Both the position numbers and the translations under genes were made by a program. A stretch of DNA of 64,000 nucleotides from Asterias rubens (Eukaryota; Echinodermata; Asteroidea; Forcipulatida; Asteriidae), in NCBI RefSeq assembly GCF_902459465.1, contig NC_047063.1, positions 7,315,343-7,379,342 of the forward strand. The letters run 5' to 3'. Below the pieces are notes generated by a model. It did not search any database and was not told where the DNA came from. It saw only the letters and a program-made list of their open reading frames with translations. This document shows, piece after piece, positions 23,401-31,900 of the stretch; within the stretch, counting starts at the first letter, position 1, and every line of letters begins with the position of its first letter.

Positions 23401-25117
23401 TTCAGAATTCAGGAGACTAATAGCTCTGAAAAGAACAGTCCTGCTTATTGAGGACCACCTGAGGAAGTAGAAAATTGGGTACAACTTTCTCTTTGTGGAT
23501 TAAAAATAAAAGAAGTTCTCATTATCAACATCGTACGGCCAATGTACGTAAGACATGGTCCCACTGTTTGGACTAGCCTGCTCTAGTCATCGTCAGGAGT
23601 TACTGTAGAAATCAAACAGCCCTCCCCATACTAGACCTTACTGATACTTCAGACTAAGACCAATGGGGAAAATATGAGAAAGGAATACTAATGATACTTA
23701 CTACGTGTTCAATAACTGAAGGATAAAGCCATTGGAAGAACCTCCACATTAGTTCCTATACGAGAGAGACAGAGACCCAAGACATGCAAGATGATAAAAA
23801 AGGTAGAATGTTATATTCAGACCTGAAGCCTTTTTCGGGCAACTGAAAGAGCACACAGTTGTGCAGCAGGGGTGTTTTGTTGTCTATTATTCTTTTGCAA
23901 CTTCAATGACCAATTGAGCCCAACATTTCACAGGTTTGTTACTTAATGCATGTTGGGATATTGTTGTCTATTATTCTTTTGCAACTTTGATGACCAATTG
24001 AGCCCAACATTTCACAGGTTTGTTACTTTATGCATGTTGGGATATGCCAAGTGAGAACTGATCTTAGACTTTGAAAAATTACAAAACATGTCCAGTGACT
24101 TTAATTTGAGCAAAGCATTTCATATTTTACCTGAGTGGCATGAACAAACCCACTGGCGGTATAGATTTTCTTCTCCACTACAGGCTGTACAGACTTGCGT
24201 GCAGAGGGGACAGTGTCAAACTCCTGGTCAGGACAAGCTTCTCTGAGATATTGACTCAGTGGAGAATTCTGAAAAATAAAGTTACAAATACAATGAAGAA
24301 GATATGTGACCTGCTCTAACGAAATGAGGTATGTCTAGTGAATTTCACTTTTGCGTTTTTCATAACAATCCAAACAAGCAAATCTTAATATTTTAAATGA
24401 AATAACAATCAAGACCATACGACCTTCCTGTCTGAAATAATGTGGAATTTTCGACGACCTTGAAGCTTAATTTTACGACCCGTTTTGGAAAACACAAACT
24501 CCAGAAAAATTAATTTGAAAAAACGCGACGTCTCACACACTCATTAAAATAATATTGTACTTCATACAGTAATAAACTTCATTCGTTATCGCAACTACAT
24601 CAAAACCTGTTCAGCAGCCGGAGGCATGCAGGTGCGATCGCAACTACTATCTAATTTACTGGGCGAGCAAAGACAAATTCAGGAAGCTTCGGTTATAGTC
24701 GGGACTAAAAAATGAAAGCCCAATCCACGTAATCATCACATACGTACGTGCCCCCCGGTGGGATTCGAACCAGGTACCACAGCGAAGGTGGAAGGGCAAA
24801 AAGACCAACCTGATCTTATTCCTTGATCCAGATCTCCATCCCTTGATTTGGGGTTAGTAGGGTTGGAACAAAAGACGAATTAGACATACTGAATAGTCCA
24901 AAGAACATAAATATACTCGACTCTCACACGACGACCGAAAATATGACTTGATTTCATTTGACAGCTCGACTTGATGATTGATCGAGACCGGTGACTTCTA
25001 TTTCTAATTTATAATTATTTTTTAATAAACCCACAAGTTGTGGGGGGTAATCTACGATTAATCCGCATGATTATTTACCTCTAGTAAAACTTCATCATCG
25101 TAGTAATCATCAGCCAT
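13745..25117 (-). CDS. VEZT: Vezatin, adherens-junction transmembrane protein (complete)
   Basis: Twelve exons, listed 5' to 3' on the minus strand: 25117-25079, 24268-24131, 22932-22769, 21974-21765, 20954-20723, 19498-19421, 18715-18619, 17757-17523, 17076-16901, 15991-15870, 15084-15001, 14404-13745. All junctions are GT-AG and in phase, giving 744 codons, close to the roughly 780 of vertebrate vezatin. Vezatin family signatures seen: ENSPLSQYL near residue 20, a hydrophobic hairpin at about 108-140, IQEVEVISRGFT at 172-183, AVRSLRLHLEATLNRVIS, and EAEETKRLLQELRSVL at the start of the last exon, followed by an acidic Ser/Glu-rich tail. In vertebrates vezatin bridges myosin VIIA and cadherin-catenin complexes and acts with dynein; a junctional or membrane role is inferred here. 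Introns carry family A, B and D elements and SINEs; exons are intact. Confidence 0.95.
14577..14868 (+). repeat. tRNA-derived SINE, family 1
   Basis: Head with CAGAGTGTGGGTTTGAGTCC (B box), then 'gacacttgtgtacttgagcaagacactt', the body 'gtgttgtgtaacgcatgtaaaagaacccagtgcactta' and the tail 'tagaagatgctacataaatgggtct'. It lies in the last vezatin intron, antisense to the gene. Confidence 0.75.
15462..15836 (-). mobile_element. Family B TTAA element
   Basis: TTAAAGCCATTGGACCCTTTC at the left, inverted as GAAAGTGTCCAATGGCTT at the right. It ends 34 bp from vezatin exon 10 (15870-15991), on the exon's donor side. Confidence 0.8.
16070..16345. repeat. Dispersed repeat with tRNA-like segment
   Basis: 'ttgtgaagccaaggac...aaccaagaaccc' recurs at the right edge of the window (63940-64000). 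The part 'aatgaaaacccaatccac' also recurs near 24710, followed by a 'gattcgaacc' type B box. Probably a SINE-like family in vezatin introns. Confidence 0.5.
16640..16815 (-). repeat. tRNA-derived SINE, family 2
   Basis: On the minus strand: GTCTAGTTGGTAAGACAATG (A box), then GGGTTCGAATCCCACCC (B box), then a tail with 'ttcgggaaagtactgagtatac'. The same tail follows a similar head at 42025-42165, and the tail alone is at 17800-17930. Confidence 0.65.
17183..17290 (+). repeat. tRNA-derived SINE, family 1, truncated
   Basis: Contains 'gatcagcagagtgttggttcaagtcctggttgtgacactta' and 'aagcaagacacttaaccat'. The body and tail are missing. Located in a vezatin intron. Confidence 0.6.
17973..18357 (+). 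mobile_element. Family A TTAA element
   Basis: Bounded by TTAA at both ends with inverted GACAGTGGACACTATTGG and its complement. The central palindrome (GAGACCTCAGATTTAGAATTTGAGGTCTC) is well kept. Vezatin intron. Confidence 0.82.
18993..19349. mobile_element. Family D TTAA element
   Basis: Left terminus TTAAAGGAACGTTACAGAA; right terminus TTCTGTAATGTTCCTTTAA, its near-perfect inverse with TTAA at both ends. The interior carries a diverged form of the shared module ('tcgtgaccgagatggccgatcgatctcaaactt'). Vezatin intron. Confidence 0.75.
19643..20028 (+). mobile_element. Family A TTAA element
   Basis: TTAA-bounded, with complete inverted termini and central palindrome. It lies 5' (gene sense) of vezatin exon 6. 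Confidence 0.82.
20265..20650 (-). mobile_element. Family A TTAA element
   Basis: TTAA-bounded copy in the opposite orientation to the one 240 bp to its left. Together they could form a long hairpin in the vezatin pre-mRNA. Confidence 0.82.
21054..21335 (+). mobile_element. Dispersed inverted-terminus element (copy 1)
   Basis: Contains 'ttcacattgtatctcttatccctgtggaat', 'ggttaccctggcaaac' and 'gtttcaagaataccctgggtttt'. The same order occurs in reverse at 36160-36400. It abuts the family A element at 21336. Confidence 0.6.
21336..21728 (+). mobile_element. Family A TTAA element
   Basis: TTAA-bounded, complete. Its right end is 37 bp from the donor side of vezatin exon 4 (21765). Confidence 0.82.
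21765..21974 (-). CDS. VEZT: Vezatin exon 4: membrane hairpin and core start
   Basis: The acceptor is tactcag; the first base completes a Cys codon split from exon 3. With the end of exon 3 it encodes IWFFGFCFNPILRV and YLYTPFLIHLLWTVF, enough for one long or two short membrane spans joined by Asn-Pro. Basic KRRHKK follows, then the diagnostic EVEVISRGFT. A competing open frame on the same strand is a shadow. Confidence 0.92.
22375..22690 (+). repeat. tRNA-derived SINE, family 1
   Basis: The head 'tggctgagcagatgagagcaccgaactcaa' gives an A box; GTGTGGGTTCGAGTCCCGA gives a B box with a long variable arm between them, as in a Leu/Ser-type tRNA. The body (ttctctccacccaggggtaaatgggtacc) and tail (gcgctttgagagtgtaaag) follow. 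Confidence 0.72.
23836..24110. repeat. Family A-related remnant with 84-bp duplication
   Basis: Carries the shared module (cttcaatgaccaattgagcccaacatttcacagg) twice in tandem at an 84-bp period (starts about 23881 and 23965). It ends in 'atgtccagtgactttaa'. The rest of the element is lost. Confidence 0.6.
25079..25117 (-). CDS. VEZT: Vezatin first coding exon and start codon
   Basis: Thirteen codons (MADDYYDDEVLLE) followed by the donor GAG|gtaaat. The next exon begins NSPLSQYL, so the joined EVLLENSPLSQYL matches the acidic N-terminus of vertebrate vezatin. This fixes the start, and the translated N-terminus is intact. Confidence 0.88.
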
Positions 25118-25700
25118 AATGAATTTAGCAGAATAAACTACAATCTCAGCTCTAAAACAACAATTTATTGTTCTAATAACTCAGCTCGGTTAGAAAGTCT
25201 CGCTGGCTGCTGTGTTGTTTCGATTTGATCAACACCTGCTGATTGTTTTCATGTAGTGCGCCCTCAAGAGCCCGTTTGTGAAAATCCATTGTTTGCAGTG
25301 GTGGTGTGTGTGTGACGAATATAACGGACGACACGTGACGGGACACAACAGGAAAGTTCTGCGGCTGCAAAGTTTGACATTTCTTTTGCAAAGTGCAACT
25401 GCAAGTGCAAGCAAGTTCTTCAGTTCAAGTGCAGTGTGTCGACACGGGAGGTATGCATTTTTGTTATTTAATAAATAAAGGTTTCGTCATACGATTTTCG
25501 AACCCCCAACTTTTGATTTCTGTTTACCGCGAGATTGTGCAAGCTGCACTGGTTGCAGAAGCTATGCAGTTTTAGTTTACTCACTCACGGCATAGAGTAA
25601 GCTCACGGTCTGTATTTTAAATTTGTATCAGGCTTGATCATGCTGAGAATAAAGTTTCCTGACGTTGGTTATGCTCAAATATTTATAAAATGATTGATGC
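25118..25700 (-). promoter_or_regulatory. Presumed vezatin 5' flank and promoter region
   Basis: The sequence immediately upstream of the vezatin start is less AT-rich than its surroundings and includes an E-box (CACGTG at 25332-25337). No TATA box is obvious. The transcription start cannot be fixed from sequence alone. Confidence 0.3.
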
Positions 25701-25965
25701 AATATTTATGCGGTACAACTATAGAATGCAGGTACACTTCGAAGCTTCGACTGCACCTTTGCGGAGACGGAGTCATGGTCACGTTCATACGTACACAGTA
25801 CAACGGAGTTGAGGTCGCGCTCTGTTGCTTAACTAAATATTTGGCAACCTAGGGGGCACTCTGAAAGATGCACAACAGCGCCCTCACTAGGCTCGAAAGT
25901 ACACAACTGCGCTATAGCGTATGCGCAAATGTGTTGTCAATTTATTTTATACGATAATTCACAAG

Positions 25966-26420
25966 ACCCCATTTAGAGGATTATTTCAATAATTATGGGA
26001 AAGGAAGCCCGAACTCCGTACAAATAATTAATAACTATTAATATTGTCGTACTACATATTACCCCAAAAGAGGATTATTTCCAAAAGGGAAATAATTAAA
26101 GGCCGAATTCCGCAAAATTTTAATATTGCCGTACGACACATGACCACCATTAGAGGATTATTTTACAAAGGGAAAGAAAGACCGAATTCCGTACAATTAT
26201 ATTAATATTGCCGTACGACACATGACCACCATTAGAGGATTATTTAAAAAAGGGAAAGAAAGCCCGAATTCCGTACATCTATTAATATTGCCCTAATACA
26301 CTTGACCCCATTAGAGGATTATTTAAAAAAGGGAAGGAAAGCACGAATTCCGTACAATTATTAAGATTGCCCTCATACACTTGACCCCATTAACGGATTA
26401 TTTAAAAAAGGGAAAGAAGC
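25966..26420. repeat. Tandem array, ~80-bp unit, 6 copies
   Basis: Units share 'agaggattattt...aaagggaaagaaagcccgaattccgtac' and 'taatattgccgtac'. Copies start near 25976, 26052, 26153, 26234, 26315 and 26394; the later ones are spaced 79-81 bp. Confidence 0.85.
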
Positions 26421-26424
26421 CTTC

Positions 26425-26830
26425 ACAATTGCATCATATGCCCGTCTTCCTAAAAACGCCCTCTATCGGCCATTGTCAACACCGCGCCTCCACGCCTCCA
26501 CCTTCACGATTGCATCATATGCTAGTCTTCCTAAAGACGCCCTATCGGCCATTGTCAACTCCGCGCCTCCAGCTTCCCTGCCTTCACGATTGCATCAAAT
26601 GCCCGTCTTCCTAAAGACGCCCTCTATCGGCCATTGTCAACTCCGCGCCTCCACCTTCCCCGTCTTCACGATTGCATCATATGCTTGTCTTCCTAAAGAC
26701 GCCTTTTATTGGCCATTGTCAACACCTCGACTACGCGCCTCCACGCCTCCACGCCTCCAGCTTCCCCGTCTTCACGATTGCATCAAATGCACATCTTCCT
26801 AAAACGCCCTCTATCGGCTGCTTCACCTAC
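26425..26830. repeat. Tandem array, second ~80-bp unit, 5 copies
   Basis: Units share 'cacgattgcatcatatgc', 'gtcttcctaaagacgccc' and 'tcggccattgtcaact'. They are spaced 80-82 bp, with the last interval about 106 bp because of an extra 'gcctccac' run. Open frames across it are repeat artefacts. Confidence 0.85.
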
Positions 26831-27257
26831 CTCACCACCCACATCACACTTTGACTCCCTACGACCCTAACATTTTATCTGTTGTATTCATCAATCGAAT
26901 ACAATCAAGTAGTACAGTACGACCAAAGTACTTAAAACGTACGTGACCGCGACTCCGCCTCCGCAGAGGCGCAGATAGAGCTCCGAGTGTACCTGTATTC
27001 TATAGTTACTCCATTTATGCCAACATTTACTTCTAGAAACTATAAGTAGCCAACATTCAAATGAGTCAATCAAAGAAACATCATCCAACCTCGAACGAAA
27101 GTTCAAAACAAAAATACTTTCTGCAAGATTGAGTTTCATTCTGTTTTAGTCACTGGATGGATCACGTGAGGTGGTTACTATTTGGGATTCTATGGTGTGC
27201 CAATATGAGGAAAAAATTAAAATATTTTGAGTGAAAATGACAAAAAAAATTTTTTGA

Positions 27258-27605
27258 TTAAAGCCATTATTATACACTTTCGGTACATAAAAAAAAAAAA
27301 AAGTTCACAGATTTACAAATAATTTACAGGGTTTACAGAAGGTAATGGTGAAATACTTCTCTTGAAATATTACTCCATGTAATGCTTTACTTTTTGAGAA
27401 AACATTAAAACAATATCAATTCAATATTTATTTTAAACACATGTCATGTGACACGGCGAAACGTGCGGAAACAAGAGTGGGTTTTCTCGTTATTTTCTCC
27501 CGACTCCTATGACCGATTGAGCCTATATTTTCACAGGTTTGTTATTTTATATATAAGTGTGGGACTTGGACAATACTGTTTACCGAAAGTGTATAATGGC
27601 TTTAA
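27258..27605 (+). mobile_element. Family B TTAA element
   Basis: TTAA-bounded; inverted AAAGCCATTATTATACACTTTC / GAAAGTGTATAATGGCTTT. It lies between vezatin and the sulfatase gene. Confidence 0.8.
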
Positions 27606-28930
27606 CTGCATAACTGTAATAAATTCTGATAAGCGTAAAAAATATTACACCTATATTAAAGAGAATATATCATAGATTGGTTTCTTATCTCCTGAAACAA
27701 AACACTACTGGTCTAAAATGGGGGAAACGGTGATATCTCTCGATGCTAATATAGTAACCATAATGCCGTGGGACAAAAATGTAATTAAATTTGTTAAGTA
27801 GTAATTGAATAATATTTTTTATTTATTTTGCACGCCATACTAGCTTCAGAATATTCAATAAAATACCAACCAATGAAAGGTGTGAAAACATATGACGTTG
27901 CTCCAATGTTGTGCATGCATAAGCACCGTTAATGGCGGACTGTCTCTCGCAACGTAAAACCCAAACATTAAAAATTTCAACACACCATGAAGTGTAGGCC
28001 TAAGTGTTATTGTTAAAAAATTGGATAAATGACTTGAAAAAAAACCATTCAGTTTTTTATTGTGAACAATTTTCCTGTTATCCTACTGAAAACACATGAC
28101 ACCAGGATATATATAAATAATAATTAGAAAAAATAAAAGTTAAAACATAATGATGTGATAAAGTTTAATTTTATGGATGGGCATGGCATGGCATATAATA
28201 TTATGGGTTGTTAAGCCTGGTTCATACTTCCTGCGAATGCGAAGCAAATGTTGACGTCATAAGTTCGCAATGAACAATTTCGCAGTAGTTGAACTCTGCT
28301 CGACTCACTTGCAAAGATCGCTGCGAAAGGGTCGCACTAAATACCGACAACTCACGACCCCTCACGGCAACTCACGACAACAATTTTTAAATTCACTTTA
28401 TCAGAACATTTGAATATAATTCAACCGTTAAATATGTGCACAAGAGTCATATATATGCAATAGTTCGTCAATCCAATAGGCTGATAATCTCATAACCCTC
28501 CGGCCGTCAGGACTAGGAGGAGGGTTACGTAATCACAACTAGTTCGGGAAATAATGGTTTTGAACTAGACCTGTAGACCAAGTATAACTGGGGCGCTGTA
28601 TTCCTTTTTTTTTCTCGAAATTTTGACATTATCGGTCATAATAACCGATAATGTCAAAATCTTGAAAAAAGGGAATACTGCGCCCCAGTTACTGGTTCTA
28701 GTTTTGAAGCGCGTTTTTTACCATGAAATATGAATTAGTTTGGGTCCTTTCTCTATGGTTTTGTATAGTAATGTTTGATTGAAGTGTTTACTCGGGACCG
28801 TCGTGAGAGCAGTAGTCTCACCTGGCCAGCAGTCTCGCGAGAAAACTGCGGTAATCAACGACTTGTCCACAAGTCTATCATGTGAGGGACGTAATGGATC
28901 ACACTCCCATATTTTGTTGGTTTTGCTTTT
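27606..28930. other. Intergenic, presumed sulfatase 5' flank
   Basis: AT-rich sequence. 28205-28330 carries a copy of the foldback end 'gttcatacttcctgcgaatgcgaa', also at 63697, and then sequence shared with 48668-48790. 28561-28704 is a palindrome. A splice acceptor (ttttgcag) ends at 28934, so a 5'-UTR exon may lie upstream; I cannot place it. Confidence 0.35.
28561..28704. repeat. Palindromic foldback
   Basis: Arms 'aactagac...agtataactggggcg' and 'cgccccagttactggttctagtt' with the centre GACATTATCGGTCATAATAACCGATAATGTC-like (28625-28655). Arms total about 65 bp each. Confidence 0.75.
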
Positions 28931-28971
28931 GCAGCTCAAGAAGTCATCGAGAGAGGTCCTCAGCATCAGTA

Positions 28972-28998
28972 ATGAGTGATGATACCATCTGTGTCTAA
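28972..28998 (+). promoter_or_regulatory. Short upstream ORF overlapping the sulfatase start
   Basis: ATG at 28972 opens an 8-codon frame ending TAA at 28996-28998. It overlaps the first in-frame sulfatase ATG (28979) and stops one base before the second (29000). If translated, it would favour the ATG at 29000, which begins directly at the signal peptide. Confidence 0.4.
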
Positions 28999-31900
28999 CA
29001 TGAAGAATGTCTTGGCTTTGGTTGTCATTTTGGCAAGCATTGCAGAGTATCCAGTCTGTGGAAAGAATGGCAACCCTGAGCTGCAGACATCACCAAACAT
29101 CATTTTCATCTTAGCTGATGACTTGGTAAGTAGGGCAGAGGTCTTAGAGTTTGGTTTGTTTGTTTAGATGATCTTCTTGTCAAGGGAACTCAGCCCATTT
29201 TGTTGGGCTGTTATTTGTTAACATGGTTAAAGACAGTGGACACTATTGGTAATTGTCAAAGACTAGTCTTCTCACTTGGTGTATCTCAACATATGCATAA
29301 AATAACCAACCTGTGAAAATTTGAGCTCGATTGGTCGTCGGAGTTGCGAGATAATTATGAAAGAAAAAACACCCTTGTCACAGGAAGTTGTGTGCTTTCA
29401 GATGGTTGATATCAAGACCTCGAAATCAAATTCGTGGAAAATTACTTCTTTCTCAAACCAAGTCACTTCAGGGGGAACCGTTTCTCACAATGTTTTATAC
29501 TACCAACCTCTCCCCATTACTTGTTATAAAGTGAGGTTTTATGCTGTAATTATTTTGAGTAACTACCAATAGTGTCCACTGCCTTTAAGACTCTCTTTTA
29601 TCATAAACCTTGTCATGTAATGGCAAATATGATCAAAATATTAATATAAATAGTAGACTTGCCGGTGTGGTCTCGACGTTTCAAACAGTATTCTCTGCCC
29701 TCATCTTCAGGAGAACATCGGCTCTTTTCAGAGCCAACACTCCCGCAAAAGAGATTTTACACATGGTTGTACCCGCAAGTCTACTATTAATATATATAGT
29801 TTTTCTTATTATTCACACCATGCAAAGCTTTAAACACCAACAAGGTCGGCTCTGGCACAGCCAAACCCGGCTCTGACACAAACATTAGTTTGACGTCTAT
29901 GATTATGAATTGCACTGAACACTTGTAGGCGCCAATACTTATATTCTAGGCCTGGGCCAATTATTCCAATATCTGGTTAATGGTGAATAGGTTTTCCTAT
30001 CTGTAACCACGAATGCATTTTTTTTTCTTAACCGGATATCCGCAAAGGGCGCGAATACCTATTTATAAACCGGATAGTCCTGTAATTACAACCAAGTAAC
30101 CGGATATTCTTTAATATCCGAATATCCGCGGACGTCGGGCGACAACTGAAAGGAATGTTTTGTCTGAATCCTTATGAAACTTCAATTAAGACAGCATAAA
30201 TTAAGTATTTAACTATGCTCACGTCCGTGAAGAGTTGAAATAATGACATTTCTGACGTAATTTGTTCAATGATTACTAAAGTTTTCCTTCACGTAGTGTC
30301 AATCACGATCAAAAGAAAAAGCAAATCGCCATCTTTAAATTAGATCCGGTTATTCTTTTGAATGAACCTAGTGACACTGTCTAAAACTAATATCAATCCG
30401 CCAATAAGATCTCATTCACAAACAAACAGCGCCCTCTAGCGGCCAAAAACATATTTTTAATTGTTTTTATATATTTTTTTTAATAGCGCCCTCTAGCTGC
30501 GAAAAAAAATCTATTTGAATATCCGGTTAATTTCGGATAGTTGGCCACCAGTAACCGAATACCAAAATTTCACTATTCGCCCAGCACTATTATATTCTAG
30601 TCATTCTACCTGCTACCTTGCATAAAAAAAGTACCAATCTCTGCAAGCAACATAGCCTTGTCCAAGGCTCTTAACGCAAGCATCGGCGTGCCGGCTCTGA
30701 ATTGACCACGTAGCGTTGGTTGACGAACTGCATGATACATGTACTGGCACGGTACTGGGTATTTGATACCGTGGGGCGAAGTATGGTTTTTGGAGGTTAC
30801 AGCGGTTTCCCCTAACTTTTTTTTTCAATCCAGGTTTTTCAACCTCGTACAAACAAAGACAACAGTCTTCGTTGTACAAGGTTGAAAAACCTTTAAAAAA
30901 ACCATGCTTCGACCCCACGGTATCAAGTACTATACCCAGTACCATGCCAGTGCATGTATCCATGCAGTTCGTCGTCCACAAGAGAGGGTGCCGGTTGTGT
31001 AAAGAGGCGTGGACAAGGCTACAATCAACATTGTTATACCTCGGTAACAAATTGTGAAGTTTGATTGGTCGAGAACCAATCACGTGCTGTGCAACAAATA
31101 TGCATGTACCATGGCTGCAAAGCGCTGCGGGTAACATGAGTGATGTTAACCGGTGTACATCAACTTGATCGTTCCCACCGTCGGTTAATTTGCAGCGTTT
31201 AGTTCGAAACGGCCGCTGGTTCGCATCAGGTGCCATTTTCCCCCTCGGGTGTACAAAATGCCGTGGACCCCGTCACAGCATGCAACAACTGTATTAATAT
31301 ATCTCTCTTATCTATGATAGGGTTGGAACGATGTAAGCTTTCATGGTTCCTACCAGATCCCTACCCCTAATATAGATGAGTTGGCCTACAATGGTGTGAT
31401 CCTATCCAACTATTATGTGTCCCCCATCTGCACTCCAACACGGAGCTCTCTGATGACTGGAAAATACCCAATTCACACAGGTAAGAAAATTATCTTCAAG
31501 GGTTTGGGTACTTTATGTCCAACACAAAACACAAGAGTCTAGAGAATTCTATTAAACTTGCCAAGATTTACAGAAAGGCCCTAATGAGATCTTCCGTTAG
31601 AATATTTCTGCTGAGGTGCTGTAGATTTTGAGAAATTGGTAAAAATAATTTTTTGTTCTCGAAAATTTGCATTTTGTACAAATGAATAATGCAACTCTCC
31701 TGACACATGCCTGAAAACATTGCTCTTTGATTTTCCCTTTTTTTCTCAAAAACTTGACGACTAATGAAGCTGAAGCCTCTACAGGTAAATACAAACATCT
31801 TTATTCACAGTGAGTGGGGATTCATGTCATGGCCAAAAAACTTCAAAACACTTTTCATAGGGGCCTCCAGCAAGGTGATATTCTTGATTCTTCTTATTAT

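Larger units (their letters stand above)
25716..27006. mobile_element. Large element: inverted ends around two tandem arrays
   Basis: The left end (25719-25805, with CTATAGAATGCAGGTACAC and GCGGAGACGGAGTCATGGTCACG) is inverted at the right end (26917-27004). Alignment extends over about 85 bp with scattered mismatches. Between them lie the tandem arrays at 25966-26420 and 26425-26830. No protein-coding frame; probably non-autonomous. It sits between the vezatin and sulfatase starts. Confidence 0.6.

Noticed and set aside
26381..26802. Open frames in the ~80-bp array as genes
   Set aside because: Tandem non-coding repeats with period not divisible by three; frames shift between units and have no domain.
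28976..28978. GTG as the sulfatase start
   Set aside because: Non-ATG starts are rare in animals; ATG at 28979 or 29000 follows immediately in the same frame.
30613..31236. 207-codon reverse-strand frame
   Set aside because: Lies on a long palindromic repeat in sulfatase intron 1; no domain recognised and no splice support.
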